A DNA stretch of 64,000 nt from Allokutzneria multivorans (GCF_039537405.1 NZ_BAABAL010000019.1:62001-126000), one strand, 5' to 3'; shown: positions 29,966-38,746, counted from the first letter of the stretch. Program-made: numbers and translations. Notes: a model not told the origin generated them from the letters alone.

Positions 29966-30643
29966 TCAGCCCAAGAACGCACGTTCCGGCAGGTCAAGGT
30001 AGGTCAACAGCTGGTCGCGGACGCGGTGCAGGTGCACCCGCATCGTCTCGGCGGCCAGCTCCGGGTCGCCCGCCTCGATCGCCTCGACGAGCCGGTCGTG
30101 ATCGTCCAGCGAGGCCGAGGAGTGCGCCGGGTCCACCGGGGTCGTGGTGCGCAGCAGGATCACCTGCTGCTGCACGAGGTGGACCTGCGAGGTGATCAAC
30201 GGACTGCGCGCGGCCTGGAGCAGCCCGCCGTGGAAGTCCAGATCGAGCCGGTAGGGGAAGCGCCGCCCGGACTCGAAGCCCGCACGGGCGTTGGCGCTGC
30301 GCCTGCGCAGCTCCCGCACGTCGGCTTCAGTGCGCCGCAGCGCCGCGAACCTCGACGCCTCGCCCTCCAGCGCGACGCGCAGTTCGAAGAGCGCGTGCAC
30401 CTGCTCGGCGTCCGCCTTGGGCACGTAGGCGCCGCGGTTGGTCCGCAGCACCAGCAGTCCCTCGCTCGTCAGGTGCCGGATCGCCTCGCGGACGGGGCCG
30501 CGGCTGATGCCGAAGCGGGTGGCCAGCTCGACCTCGTTGACCCGGGCGCCCGGCGGGATCTCACCGGTGAGCACCAACTCGCGCAGGACCTGGAGCGTGC
30601 GCTCGGCGAGGCTGACGTGCACCGGGCTGGCCTCATTGGTCAC
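29966..30643 (-). CDS. GntR-family regulator (FCD subfamily)
   Basis: About 225 residues from the GTG at 30641-30643 (VTNEASPVHVSLAERT); the frame is open to 30712. The winged helix covers VLRELVLTGEIPPGARVNEV, ELATRFGISRGPVREAIRHL and LLVLRTNRGAYVP. The FCD ligand domain has LFELRVALEGEASRFAA, LDLDFHGGLLQAARS and HDRLVEAIEAGDPELAAETM with metal-type His residues. Such regulators sense organic acids or related metabolites. A palindromic element lies just upstream, between this gene and the divergent 30747 gene. Confidence 0.85.
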   Translation of the reverse strand: MTNEASPVHVSLAERTLQVLRELVLTGEIPPGARVNEVELATRFGISRGPVREAIRHLTSEGLLVLRTNRGAYVPKADAEQVHALFELRVALEGEASRFAALRRTEADVRELRRRSANARAGFESGRRFPYRLDLDFHGGLLQAARSPLITSQVHLVQQQVILLRTTTPVDPAHSSASLDDHDRLVEAIEAGDPELAAETMRVHLHRVRDQLLTYLDLPERAFLG

Positions 30644-30671
30644 CTTGGGCGCTCCGCTCCTGGCCGACCCG

Positions 30672-30690
30672 ACAATTGTTGACAGTTCAA
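30672..30690. promoter_or_regulatory. Possible GntR operator
   Basis: ACAATTGT (30672-30679) abuts TTGACAGTTCAA (30679-30690), two short palindromes in an AT-rich patch between divergent genes. Candidate autoregulatory site with a TTGACA-like -35 box. Confidence 0.4.
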
Positions 30691-30746
30691 CCCGCGCCCT
30701 TCGCGGTGTCAAGCTTCCGGCGGACGCGGCCCGCTACCGTGGCAGC

Positions 30747-31112
30747 ATGCGCCGCGAGGAGCACGGTGACCGCGCTCGTGACAGGGACAAGGACAGTGGT
30801 GGGGACGGGGACAAGGACGGGGCCCCCGCCCAGCCGCCGGGGCGCTTCGGCGACGACCTGGTCGGGCTCGACCCCGACGACCCGGAGGCGCAGGCCTTCG
30901 CCGCGCACCTGGACCGCGTCGAGTCGGTGCCCAAGCCGTACACCGTCGAGGGCTACCTGACGCAGTTCGGCGACTTCGCCGAGGCCGCGAACCGGCGCGA
31001 GGGCCACCGCAGGCTCTCCGCGGTCGTCATCAGCTGGACGGTGATCCTGGCGCTGGCGAGCGCGGCGGTCGTCGCGTTGATCACCCTCGTCGACGTGCTG
31101 GGACTCCTCTGA
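30747..31112 (+). CDS. Hypothetical membrane protein
   Basis: 121 residues. A charged N-terminus (MRREEHGDRARDRDKDSGGD) and an acidic middle (FGDDLVGLDPDDPEAQAFAA) precede one C-terminal membrane helix (SAVVISWTVILALASAAVVA). It looks like a tail-anchored protein. It is 25 bp upstream of msrB and probably co-transcribed. Confidence 0.65.
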   Translation: MRREEHGDRARDRDKDSGGDGDKDGAPAQPPGRFGDDLVGLDPDDPEAQAFAAHLDRVESVPKPYTVEGYLTQFGDFAEAANRREGHRRLSAVVISWTVILALASAAVVALITLVDVLGLL

Positions 31113-31137
31113 GCCGGAACGGGGTTACCGTGGCGTC

Positions 31138-31548
31138 ATGGAGCGCCCCGAGGTGGTCAAGTCCGAGCAGGAGTGGCGGGAGCAGCTGACTGCCGCCGAG
31201 TACGCGGTGCTGCGCCAGGCGGGCACCGAACCCGCGTGGCGCGGCGAGTACACCGACACCAAGACCCAGGGCGTCTACGACTGCCGGGCCTGTGGCGCCG
31301 AGCTGTTCCGCAGTGAGACCAAGTTCGAGTCGCACTGCGGGTGGCCGTCGTTCTTCTCCCCGCTCGCCGGGGACCGGGTGATCCTGCGCGAGGACCGGAC
31401 CATGGGCATGGTCCGCGTGGAGGTACTGTGCGCCCGGTGCCACAGCCACCTCGGGCACGTTTTCGAGGGCGAGGGCTTCGCGACGCCGACCGACCAGCGC
31501 TACTGCATCAACTCGATCAGCCTGCGCTTGGTGCCGGACGAGAGCTGA
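31138..31548 (+). CDS. msrB: Peptide-methionine (R)-S-oxide reductase
   Basis: 136 residues. Repairs the R-form of methionine sulfoxide in proteins using thioredoxin. The zinc pairs are YDCRACGAELF and VLCARCHSHLGHVF, the core is FESHCGWPSFF, and the catalytic Cys is in DQRYCINSISLRL. All are intact and the length is standard. Confidence 0.95.
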   Translation: MERPEVVKSEQEWREQLTAAEYAVLRQAGTEPAWRGEYTDTKTQGVYDCRACGAELFRSETKFESHCGWPSFFSPLAGDRVILREDRTMGMVRVEVLCARCHSHLGHVFEGEGFATPTDQRYCINSISLRLVPDES

Positions 31549-31657
31549 AGCAAGCTCAAGAGTGCCCTAAAGCTCTCCTAAGCTTTGCTCAAAAGACTTT
31601 GACCTGGTGTGACCCAGCTCCCACGATATGGCTTCCTTCGCGTGGTTGGAGGATGCG

Positions 31658-32626
31658 ATGAACGAACCGTGGGGCATCTCCGGGCCGGGTTTCCTAGCGC
31701 TGTACGGCACCGCGCTCGCGATCACCCTCCTCTGGGCGCTGCTGGCCCGCGGCCGCGCGCGCCGGGCGAAGGACTGGGCGAGCGCGCCGCTGGGGCTGGA
31801 CGAGGTCGCGTACCTGACCGGCGCCGAGGACCGCGTCGTCGAACTGTCCGCCTCCCGCCTGCTGCTGGCGGGCAAACTGCACACCTCGCGCACGACGGGC
31901 GGGGTGAAGGCGGCGAAGGACGCGACCTCCGAGCACCCGGTCGACAAGGCCGTGCTCAACGCGACCTCGCGCACCGCGGCGCCGATCGGGCGGTTGAATC
32001 GCACGCTGCACAGCCACAAGAGCGTCCGTGCGGTGCGGGAGCGCCTCGTCAAGGCCGGTCTCGTCACCGACGCGCCCGCCACGGCACGCGCACGCGCCGG
32101 TGTCGTCCCGATGATCGTGCTGGGCGTGATCGGCGTGGTGCGCCTCTTCACCGGGATCGCGGGCGGCTACCCCGTCGGCTACCTCGCCACGCTGCTCGCG
32201 CTGACGACGCTGTTCGTCGTGGTGCTGCGCGCGTGGAAGCTGCCCCCGCTGACCTCGGCGGGCAAGCGGCTGGCCGACGCCGCGTACAGCTACGTCGAGC
32301 AGCCAGGGACGGTGGTCGACGTGCCAGGACTGGACACGGCGGCGCTGCGCGATCCCCGGCTCGGCAGGGTCGCGGTGCGCGGGTTCGACGCCCACCCCGA
32401 CCTGGAAGTCAGAACTGCCTCGATCAAGGGTGAACCGAACGGCGGTTCGCAACGTCTGACCCGCCGTGGACGCAACCGTTCCTCCGGCTACACCGACCAC
32501 AGCTCGTACGCGGCGGGTGGCGCCGTGTTCGTGGCGGGTGGCGGGAGCAGCTGTGGCAGCAGCTCCGGAGGCGGCGGGGGCGGTTGTGGTGGCGGGGGCG
32601 GCTGCGGTGGAGGCGGAGGCGGGTGA
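31658..32626 (+). CDS. TIGR04222-type membrane protein 1 with Cys/Gly-rich tail
   Basis: 322 residues from the ATG at 31658, which has TTGGAGGA as ribosome site (an upstream ATG at 31628 is poorer). An N-terminal membrane helix (FLALYGTALAITLLWALLAR) precedes the domain signature LGLDEVAYLTGAEDRVVELS, ASRLLLAGKL and VRAVRERLVKAGLV. Two more helices follow (VVPMIVLGVIGVVRLFTG, YLATLLALTTLFVVVLRAW), then LPPLTSAGKRLAD. The end is a low-complexity tail, GGGSSCGSSSGGG then GGCGGGGGCGGGG, with three Cys. First of three paralogues ahead of a DUF692 oxidase. Confidence 0.85.
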   Translation: MNEPWGISGPGFLALYGTALAITLLWALLARGRARRAKDWASAPLGLDEVAYLTGAEDRVVELSASRLLLAGKLHTSRTTGGVKAAKDATSEHPVDKAVLNATSRTAAPIGRLNRTLHSHKSVRAVRERLVKAGLVTDAPATARARAGVVPMIVLGVIGVVRLFTGIAGGYPVGYLATLLALTTLFVVVLRAWKLPPLTSAGKRLADAAYSYVEQPGTVVDVPGLDTAALRDPRLGRVAVRGFDAHPDLEVRTASIKGEPNGGSQRLTRRGRNRSSGYTDHSSYAAGGAVFVAGGGSSCGSSSGGGGGGCGGGGGCGGGGGG

Positions 32627-32700
32627 GCTCGATGTCCCCTGCTGGGGGTGGATATCGGGTGGCACTCGCCCACTGACTCGACCGCGGTCGTACTGAGCAC

Positions 32701-32735
32701 GCGCCCCACTCGTGGGAAGACCACGAGTGGGGCGC
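32701..32735 (+). terminator. Hairpin after TIGR04222 gene 1
   Basis: GCGCCCCACTCGTGG, loop GAAGA, then its exact complement: perfect 15-bp stem, 75 bp after the stop. It separates paralogue 1 from paralogues 2 and 3, perhaps attenuating read-through. Confidence 0.75.
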
Positions 32736-32765
32736 TGTGTCCACTGAGGAAGCTGGGGGCGGAGC

Positions 32766-33590
32766 ATGAGCACGTTTTTCGTTGTCGCGTACGGTTCTTC
32801 CTTGCTCGGTCTGATCTTCCTGACGGCGTGGGCACGCCGACCCGCGCCCGCGAAGTCCACTGTGGACATTGAGCTGAGCTGCTTCGACGTCGCCTATCTG
32901 CGGGGCGGTCAGCAGCGCGTCGCCGAGGCCGCGATCGCTCGGCTGCTGCACGACGGGCAACTCCGCACGACCAGGCTCGGCGGCCTCGTGCGCGTGGAAA
33001 ACGCCCTGGGGGACAACGAGATCGAAGAGGCAGTGCTGGCAGCGGCTCCGCTGAGCAGCGCTGTGACGGTCTCCGCGTTCACCACGCGGGTGCTCAAGCG
33101 CGATGCGGTGCTCTTCTCGGCGGAAGAGCTGATCACGAGCGGCCTGGCGATCAGCGAGCGGGACCGGACGAAGCTGCGCCGCGCAGGTCTTCCCCTGTTC
33201 GCCTTCGCCGCGCTCGGCGTGGTCGCCGTACTCCTCCAGCCATGGCTGCTCGTCGTCTCGATCCCGCTGGCAGCGCTACCGATCGGCATCTTCGTGCTGG
33301 CCTGCCGTCCGCTCGGCACGGCGACCGCCCTCGGAGCGCGGCGCGCCCAGGAAGCGGGCTCCGCGCTGACCCACCCGGCGGCTGGTCCTGTTGCTCTGCA
33401 AGGATTCCAGCACTTCCCGGACGAGACCCTGCGGCAGTACGCGCAGGAGCTGCGTCCGGCCAAGGTGCCGCACCTGCCCGATCGCCCGAAGGGGCGGGGC
33501 AAGCAGTCGGGTCGCGACACCCACACGTGCTCGACCGGTCACGGCGGCGGGAGCTACTCCGCCTGCACCGGCGGTGGAGGGGGGTACTGA
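32766..33590 (+). CDS. TIGR04222-type membrane protein 2 with Cys tail
   Basis: 274 residues. N-terminal helix FVVAYGSSLLGLIFLTAWA, signature ELSCFDVAYLRGGQQRVAEA, AIARLLHDGQL, then paired helices (LPLFAFAALGVVAVLLQPWL, LLVVSIPLAALPIGIFVLAC). The tail is DTHTCSTGHGGGSYSACTGG with two Cys, shorter than in the paralogues. Its stop overlaps the next start (TGATG). It contains a GTCCANNNTGGAC word at 32855. Confidence 0.83.
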   Translation: MSTFFVVAYGSSLLGLIFLTAWARRPAPAKSTVDIELSCFDVAYLRGGQQRVAEAAIARLLHDGQLRTTRLGGLVRVENALGDNEIEEAVLAAAPLSSAVTVSAFTTRVLKRDAVLFSAEELITSGLAISERDRTKLRRAGLPLFAFAALGVVAVLLQPWLLVVSIPLAALPIGIFVLACRPLGTATALGARRAQEAGSALTHPAAGPVALQGFQHFPDETLRQYAQELRPAKVPHLPDRPKGRGKQSGRDTHTCSTGHGGGSYSACTGGGGGY

Positions 33591-34459
33591 TGGACGCCAT
33601 GCTGTGGTCGACAGTCCTGGTCGGATCGCTCGGCTGGGCCTTCCTGACCCGCTTCCTGATCCAGATCCGTTCGACCAGCCAGTACGCGCAACGGGTGCTG
33701 ACGCCGACGGATCTGGCCTACCTCGCGGGCGGTCCGCGTCGGGTGGTCGAGGTGTGCGTGGTTCGCCTGCACGAGGTCAACGCGCTGAGGCTGCCCAGGA
33801 CGACCGGACAGTTCAAGTCGATCTCAGGATCGCTCTGGGCCGACCCGGTCGAAGAGCTGGTGCTCGACCGCTCGAAGAGCGCGATCTCCTTGCGGGGGCT
33901 GAGCAACTGGATCTACCGCTCCGACAAGGTGAAGGCGGTCCGCGACCGCCTCGTCGAGGAAGGGCTCGCCAACGGCCCCGCCCAGTCGGCGCGAGCGCGC
34001 CGGGCCGTCTACCCCGCGATCGTGGTGCACCTGCTCGCGTTCGTCATGCTGTTCCTCGGCGAGACCGACCTGATCTTCCTGCCGTTCTTCGGCCTGGCGA
34101 TGTCGATGATCCTGCTGTCGTGGAAGCTGCCGCTGCGAACCTCCGCCGGTAAGCGCGCGTTGCACTCCAGCCCCGCCGTCGAGCCGCTGACCGTCAACGC
34201 CGTGATCTACGGCGGCATCGGAGCGCATCCGGTCGTCGAGACGCGGCGCGCGATCCGCAAGGGCTCCGTGCCGTCGACGGAGTCCGGCGCCGGTCTCGTC
34301 TCCTCCACGTGCGCCGTCGCCGGTGGATACTCCTGCGGTAGCTCCTGCGGGAGCTCTTCATCGTCGTCGTGCGGGAGCTCGTCGTCCTCCTGCGGGAGTT
34401 CGTCCTCGTCCTGCGGCGGCGGTGGCGGCGGTTGTGGTGGCGGAGGAGGCGGTTCGTGA
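33590..34459 (+). CDS. TIGR04222-type membrane protein 3 with long Ser/Cys tail
   Basis: 289 residues. N-terminal helix MLWSTVLVGSLGWAFLTRFL, signature LTPTDLAYLAGGPRRVVEVC, VKAVRDRLVEEGLA, helices VVHLLAFVMLFLGETDLIFL and GLAMSMILLSWKLPLRTS. The last 50 residues are a periodic array of CGSS(S) units followed by CGGGGGG, with about nine Cys, resembling a RiPP core. It overlaps the MNIO gene by GTGA, so enzyme and putative substrate are co-translated. Confidence 0.85.
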   Translation: MDAMLWSTVLVGSLGWAFLTRFLIQIRSTSQYAQRVLTPTDLAYLAGGPRRVVEVCVVRLHEVNALRLPRTTGQFKSISGSLWADPVEELVLDRSKSAISLRGLSNWIYRSDKVKAVRDRLVEEGLANGPAQSARARRAVYPAIVVHLLAFVMLFLGETDLIFLPFFGLAMSMILLSWKLPLRTSAGKRALHSSPAVEPLTVNAVIYGGIGAHPVVETRRAIRKGSVPSTESGAGLVSSTCAVAGGYSCGSSCGSSSSSSCGSSSSSCGSSSSSCGGGGGGCGGGGGGS

Positions 34460-35271
34460 GCACGATCCCGGAGCTCGGCGTCGGCATCGGTTGGCGCGAG
34501 GAGATCGACCTGACCGTGGAGCGACTGCCCGGCGTGGACTTCGTCGAGGTCGTCGCGGAGAACCTGCACGCGCACGACCTGCCCGAATCCCTTCGGCTGC
34601 TGCGCGAACGCGGCACTCCGGTGATCCCGCACGCGGTGTCGCTGTCGCTCGGCGGGGCCGACCCGTTGGAGATGTCCAGGGTCGAACACCTCGGCGCGAT
34701 CGCCGACATCGTCGGAGCGCCGCTGGTCAGCGACCACGTGGCCTTCGTCCGCGCGGGCGGCCTGGAGGCCGGGCACCTGATGCCCGTCCCGCGCACCCGC
34801 GACGCGCTCGAGGTGTTGTGCGCCAACGTGAAGCAGGCCCAGGCGGCGTTGAGCGTCCCGCTCGCGCTGGAGAACGTCGCCGCGCTCCTGGAGTGGCCGG
34901 GCGCCGACCTCACCGAGGGCGAGTTCCTGGCCGAACTCGTCGAGCGCACCGACTGCTGGCTGCTCATCGACGTGGCCAACCTGCACGCCAACTCCCTCAA
35001 CCTCGGCACCGACGCGCAGGCCTTCCTCGACGTGATCCCCTTGGAGCGCTTGGCGTACGTGCACGTGGCCGGCGGAGCTGACGAGCACGGCGTCTACCAC
35101 GACACGCACGCCCACGCCGTGCCCGCGCCCGTCCTGGAGCTGCTCGGCGAACTGTGCTCGCGCGTGCGCCCGCCCGGCGTGCTGCTCGAACGCGACGACG
35201 CCTACCCCACCGACGCCGAGCTGTCCGGAGAACTCGCCAGCATCCGCGCCGTCGTCGAGGCCTCCCGATGA
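34456..35271 (+). CDS. DUF692 multinuclear non-haem iron oxidase (MNIO)
   Basis: 271 residues from the GTG at 34456. A TIM-barrel member of the DUF692 family (MbnB, TglH, BufB relatives). Candidate metal ligands: PVIPHAVSLSLGG (His), PLVSDHVAF (Asp, His), PLALENVAALL (Glu), WLLIDVANLHANS (Asp, His), AYVHVAGGAD (His), YHDTHAHAVP (Asp, His) and VLLERDDAYP (Glu, Asp). MNIOs use mixed-valent iron clusters and oxygen to modify Cys or nearby residues of peptides. The gene overlaps the Cys-tailed membrane protein upstream and a partner gene downstream, so the tails are the natural substrate candidates. Confidence 0.9.
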   Translation: MSTIPELGVGIGWREEIDLTVERLPGVDFVEVVAENLHAHDLPESLRLLRERGTPVIPHAVSLSLGGADPLEMSRVEHLGAIADIVGAPLVSDHVAFVRAGGLEAGHLMPVPRTRDALEVLCANVKQAQAALSVPLALENVAALLEWPGADLTEGEFLAELVERTDCWLLIDVANLHANSLNLGTDAQAFLDVIPLERLAYVHVAGGADEHGVYHDTHAHAVPAPVLELLGELCSRVRPPGVLLERDDAYPTDAELSGELASIRAVVEASR

Positions 35272-35654
35272 CTCCCGCTCACTCCCCCGGCTCCCCTGGC
35301 TCCCCTCGTGAGCGCGTCGCGCTGGCCCAGGCCGAACTCCTGCGCGCACTCGTGGCCGACGGCACCGCCCCCTCCGGCTTCGACCCCGACCGCCTGGCCC
35401 TCCAGTCACGATCACTGCTCGCCAAGCGAACCCGCGTCATGGCCGCCGTCCGCCCCGACCTGGCCGAGGCCCTCGGCGAGCGCTTCCGCGACCTCTTCCA
35501 CCTGTACGCCAAGGAAAACCCGCGCCCCACCGGCACCGGCTACCGCGCCGACTCCGAGTCCTTCACCACCTGGCTCCACACCCACCACCACCTCCCCCGC
35601 ACCCCCCGCCGCCCCCGCTGGCGCTGGCCCTTCTCCACCCCCCGCACCCCTTAA
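35268..35654 (+). CDS. SCO6045-like MNIO partner protein
   Basis: 128 residues overlapping the MNIO stop by ATGA. The core ERVALAQAELLRALVADGTA, PSGFDPDRLALQSRSLLAKR, TRVMAAVRPDLAEALG and FRDLFHLYAKE resembles the SCO6045 C-terminal domain that accompanies or is fused to DUF692 enzymes in actinomycetes; DUF2063 and MbnC-type partners elsewhere are thought to present the substrate. The C-terminus is Pro/Arg/His-rich. A repeat element starts at its stop codon. Confidence 0.7.
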   Translation: MTPAHSPGSPGSPRERVALAQAELLRALVADGTAPSGFDPDRLALQSRSLLAKRTRVMAAVRPDLAEALGERFRDLFHLYAKENPRPTGTGYRADSESFTTWLHTHHHLPRTPRRPRWRWPFSTPRTP

Positions 35655-35919
35655 GCCCTGAACGACCCCTTCAGGTCCTCCACCGCACCAAACGACCCGT
35701 CCAGGGCCCCCAGTGCACCAAACGACCCGTTCAGTGCCCCCAACGCACCAAACGACCCGTTCAGCGCGCTCAACGCACCAAACGGGTCGTTCAGGGCTCC
35801 CCACCACGCGCGCCAATGACCCGTTCATGTGGTTGAGCGCGCTGAATGACTCATTGAGGTACTTCAGCGTCCTCAATAAGTCATTCAGCTACTTACAACG
35901 GACCAAACGCGGCATTGGT
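35653..35919 (+). repeat. Composite intergenic repeat element, copy B
   Basis: 267 bp between two convergent genes. It starts AAGCCCTGAACGACCCC, runs through about five 30-bp units with the core ACCAAACGACCCGTTCAG, switches to the inverse core AACGGGTCGTT, then to units with AATGACTCATT, and ends with ...CGCGGCATTGG. Nearly identical to copy C. Confidence 0.88.
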
Positions 35920-35972
35920 GGCGGGCGGAGTGCCGCGGTCGGCCGAAGGGGTGCGTCAGCCGAAGGGATGCG

Positions 35973-36626
35973 TCAGCGGCGGGGGTGGGTGAGCGGCGTG
36001 AAGGCGAGGCCGGTGACGAAGGGGGTCACACGGCGCGCGGCGACGAGGCGCAGGCCGGCGGCGGTGGCGGCGCGCTCCCACTCGGTGCGCGGGGGCAGGC
36101 GCCACGCGACGGGGCCGAAGACGGCGGTCGTGGCGGGGCCGCGGTGCTGTTCCACCAACACGATCCGGCCGTCCTCGCGCAGCGTCCGGCGGGCCTGCTC
36201 GAAGAAGCGCTCACGATCGGCGGGCTCGGGCAGGTCATCGGCGGCGAACACGACGAGCACCGCGTCGAGTCCTTTGTGGACAGTCCACTCGCGCTCGGAC
36301 TCCGGTGGCACGACGGTGACGTGGGCGCTGCCGGTGACCTCGCGCAGCTCGGGGCCGAACTCCATGTCGCGTGGCGCGACGACGAGATAACGCCGCAGCC
36401 GCAAGGGAAGCAGCTCGGACAGCCACCGCCAGCGCCGCAGCTCCGACGCCTCGTGGACCCACCAGGACGCGACCAGCCCGGCCGCGCCGAACCAGCAGAA
36501 AACCACGCTCAGCACCCATAACAGCACGCGCGGCAGGGCGCGGCGGCTGCGACGGGCGCACCATCCCGTCAGGGCGGCGAGGGCCAGCCCGACGACGGGC
36601 ACACGTTGGAGCGGGGAGCGCTTCAC
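35973..36626 (-). CDS. Membrane-anchored methyltransferase-like protein
   Basis: 217 residues from the GTG at 36624-36626. Two hydrophobic stretches near the N-terminus (VPVVGLALAALTGW, LLWVLSVVFCWFGAAGLVAS) precede a class I SAM-type domain: LRRYLVVAPRDMEFGPELRE, GLDAVLVVFAADDLPEP and LREDGRIVLVEQHRG. The glycine-rich SAM loop is poorly conserved, so activity is uncertain. It lies 2 bp downstream of hemQ in the haem operon. Confidence 0.6.
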   Translation of the reverse strand: MKRSPLQRVPVVGLALAALTGWCARRSRRALPRVLLWVLSVVFCWFGAAGLVASWWVHEASELRRWRWLSELLPLRLRRYLVVAPRDMEFGPELREVTGSAHVTVVPPESEREWTVHKGLDAVLVVFAADDLPEPADRERFFEQARRTLREDGRIVLVEQHRGPATTAVFGPVAWRLPPRTEWERAATAAGLRLVAARRVTPFVTGLAFTPLTHPRR

Positions 36627-36628
36627 CG

Positions 36629-37321
36629 TCAGGGCAGGTTGCGGACGAGCTCCTGCACCGGCGTCCGGGTGCCGGTGTAGAACGGGATCTCCTCGCGCAC
36701 GTGGCGGCGAGCCTCGGTGGACCGCATGTGCCACATCAGGTCGACGATGCGGTGCAGCTCGTCCGCCTCGAAAGCCAAGATCCACTCGTAGTCGCCGAGC
36801 GCGAAGGACGCAACGGTGTTCGCGCGGACGTCCGGGTAGTCGCGGGCGGCCTTGCCGTGGTCGGCGAGCATCTTGCGGCGGTCCTCGTCCGGCAGCAGGT
36901 ACCAGTCGTAGGAGCGGACGAACGGGTACACGCACACGTAGCGACGCGGGTCCTCACCGGCGAGGAAGGCCGGGATGTGGCTCTTGTTGAACTCCGCGGG
37001 GCGGTGCAGCGCCACGTTGCTCCACACCGGCTTGGCGACGCGCCCGACCATGGTGCGGCGGAAGTCGGTGTAAGCGGCCTGGAGCGGCTCGATCTCCTCG
37101 GCGTGCCACCAGATCATGAAGTCCGCGTCGGCGCGCAGGCCCGCGAGGTCGTAGACGCCGCGCACCACCACGTCGCCCTTGTCCTCCAGGGCCTCGAAGA
37201 AGTGCTGCGCTTCCTCGGCTGCCTTCTCGTGACCTGACAGCTGCCCGGCCGGGAAGGAGAACACCGACCACATCGTGTAGCGAATCGTGTTGTTCAGCTC
37301 GTTGTAGTTCAGGCGCGCCAT
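36629..37321 (-). CDS. hemQ: Coproheme decarboxylase HemQ
   Basis: 230 residues of the chlorite dismutase superfamily. The last step of the coproporphyrin-dependent haem pathway: oxidative decarboxylation of coproheme to haem b. Signs include RYTMWSVFSF near the start, ADFMIWWHAEE, PFVRSYDWYLLPDEDRRKML (catalytic Tyr region), ADHGKAARDY (proximal His) and FALGDYEWILAFEADEL. It overlaps hemG by 13 bp. The length and residues match actinobacterial HemQ. Confidence 0.94.
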   Translation of the reverse strand: MARLNYNELNNTIRYTMWSVFSFPAGQLSGHEKAAEEAQHFFEALEDKGDVVVRGVYDLAGLRADADFMIWWHAEEIEPLQAAYTDFRRTMVGRVAKPVWSNVALHRPAEFNKSHIPAFLAGEDPRRYVCVYPFVRSYDWYLLPDEDRRKMLADHGKAARDYPDVRANTVASFALGDYEWILAFEADELHRIVDLMWHMRSTEARRHVREEIPFYTGTRTPVQELVRNLP

Positions 37322-38739
37322 GCATCCATGGTCGCACCGGCCCGGAGGTGCTCCACCACCCGGGTCGCGGCTTGCCTGCCGGTGAGCACGCACGCGGGCA
37401 CACCCACCCCCGCCAGCGCGGCCCCGGCCACCGCCAAGCCGGGCAGCTCGGCCACCGCGCGACGGATCTCCGCGACCGCGCCCAGGTGCCCGACGCCGTA
37501 CTGGGGCAGCCCGCCGCCCCACCGCTGGACCACCACGTCGACCGGCTTCACCGTGACGCCGGACAGCTCGGCAAGATCGGCGAGCACCGCTGTGACCAGC
37601 TCGGAGTCCTCCCGTTGCAAGGTCTCGACCTCGCCGTAGCGCCCGACCGAGGCCCGCAGGAGCACCGCCTCGCCCGCGAGGTGCGACCACTTGCGGCTGG
37701 AGTACGTGAACGCCTTCGCGGTGAAGGGCGTGCCGTCGGAGTGCCGCTCCCCCAGCGCGATCAGGTTCCCGGAGGTCTGCGGCAGCTCGGTGCCCGGCGG
37801 CAGCGCGAGCGAGATCACCGCCATGGACGCGACGTCGATCCGCGCGAAGGCCGCTGCGGCTCCAGGCGAGATGGGCTCGAACAGCTTGCGCGCGGCAGGG
37901 CTCGGCACCGCGACCACCACCGCGTCGAACTCGAAGAACTCCGGCGAAGGCGCGGGGCCGGTCTCCACGCGCCAGCCGGTCGGAGTGCGGTGCAGCGCGC
38001 GCACAGTCGTGCGGTCGCGGAGCTCAGCGCCGGCGTGCGCGGCAAGCGCATCGGTCAGCCCGCCAAGTCCGCCGCTCAGCGTGCCGAACACCGGCGGACG
38101 CGTCGTCCCTGGCGCGGGCGGAGGTCCGACGGCGGCGTTCGCCGCGGCGGTCAGCGAGGTCGCTCCCCGGTCGAGCGCGTCGGCGAGCGGCGTCATCGTC
38201 GCCCGCACACCAAGATCGTCAGCGCGGCCCGCGTAGACCCCGCCGAGCAGGGGCTCGACCAGCCGCTGGACGACCTCGCGCCCGAACCGCTCGGACAACA
38301 ACCGCCCCACGGACGCGTCCCCGTCACCCCACTCCACCGGCGGCAGCTCGGCCTCGGCGGCGGCCAGGGCGGCTCCTTCGGCCGAGAGCACCGAAGACAG
38401 CTTCGCCGGATCAGCCGGTACGCCGAGGAACGTCCTTGGCGGGAGCCCGACCGTTCGGCCACCGGCGTGCACAGCGGGCGCGACACCGGTCGTCGGGTGC
38501 ACCAGCTCCGCGCCGAGCGCCAGCTCCGCGACCAGGTCGAACGCCTCCGGTCGACGGCTCACGAAAGCCTCGGCGCCGACGTCGACGCGACGCCCAGCCA
38601 GCTCCACCGTGCGCAGCTTGCCGCCGACGCGGTCAGCCTGCTCGAACACGGTGATCGACACCGCGTCGCCGAGCTGGCGCCGCACCTCGTAGGCGGCGGT
38701 CAGCCCCGCAACGCCACCTCCGACAACCCCGACGCGCAT
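37309..38739 (-). CDS. hemG: Coproporphyrinogen III / protoporphyrinogen oxidase (HemG/HemY type)
   Basis: 476 residues. FAD enzyme with dinucleotide loop RVGVVGGGVAGLTAAYEVRR, VFEQADRVGGKLRTVELAG and a C-terminal LPGLAVAGAALAGVGVPACV. In actinobacteria it oxidises coproporphyrinogen to coproporphyrin, feeding ferrochelatase and HemQ. It starts 7 bp after the hemE stop and overlaps hemQ, so hemE-hemG-hemQ form one operon. Confidence 0.92.
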   Translation of the reverse strand: MRVGVVGGGVAGLTAAYEVRRQLGDAVSITVFEQADRVGGKLRTVELAGRRVDVGAEAFVSRRPEAFDLVAELALGAELVHPTTGVAPAVHAGGRTVGLPPRTFLGVPADPAKLSSVLSAEGAALAAAEAELPPVEWGDGDASVGRLLSERFGREVVQRLVEPLLGGVYAGRADDLGVRATMTPLADALDRGATSLTAAANAAVGPPPAPGTTRPPVFGTLSGGLGGLTDALAAHAGAELRDRTTVRALHRTPTGWRVETGPAPSPEFFEFDAVVVAVPSPAARKLFEPISPGAAAAFARIDVASMAVISLALPPGTELPQTSGNLIALGERHSDGTPFTAKAFTYSSRKWSHLAGEAVLLRASVGRYGEVETLQREDSELVTAVLADLAELSGVTVKPVDVVVQRWGGGLPQYGVGHLGAVAEIRRAVAELPGLAVAGAALAGVGVPACVLTGRQAATRVVEHLRAGATMDAWRA

Positions 38740-38746
38740 CTGCGGC

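Noticed and set aside
35412..35876. Open frames encoding repeated NGSF and NDPF words in the repeat elements (also near 40600, 51800 and 63000)
   Set aside because: The 30-bp period of the repeat keeps frames open by chance. The same words appear in both strands and in several frames, so the signal is DNA, not protein.
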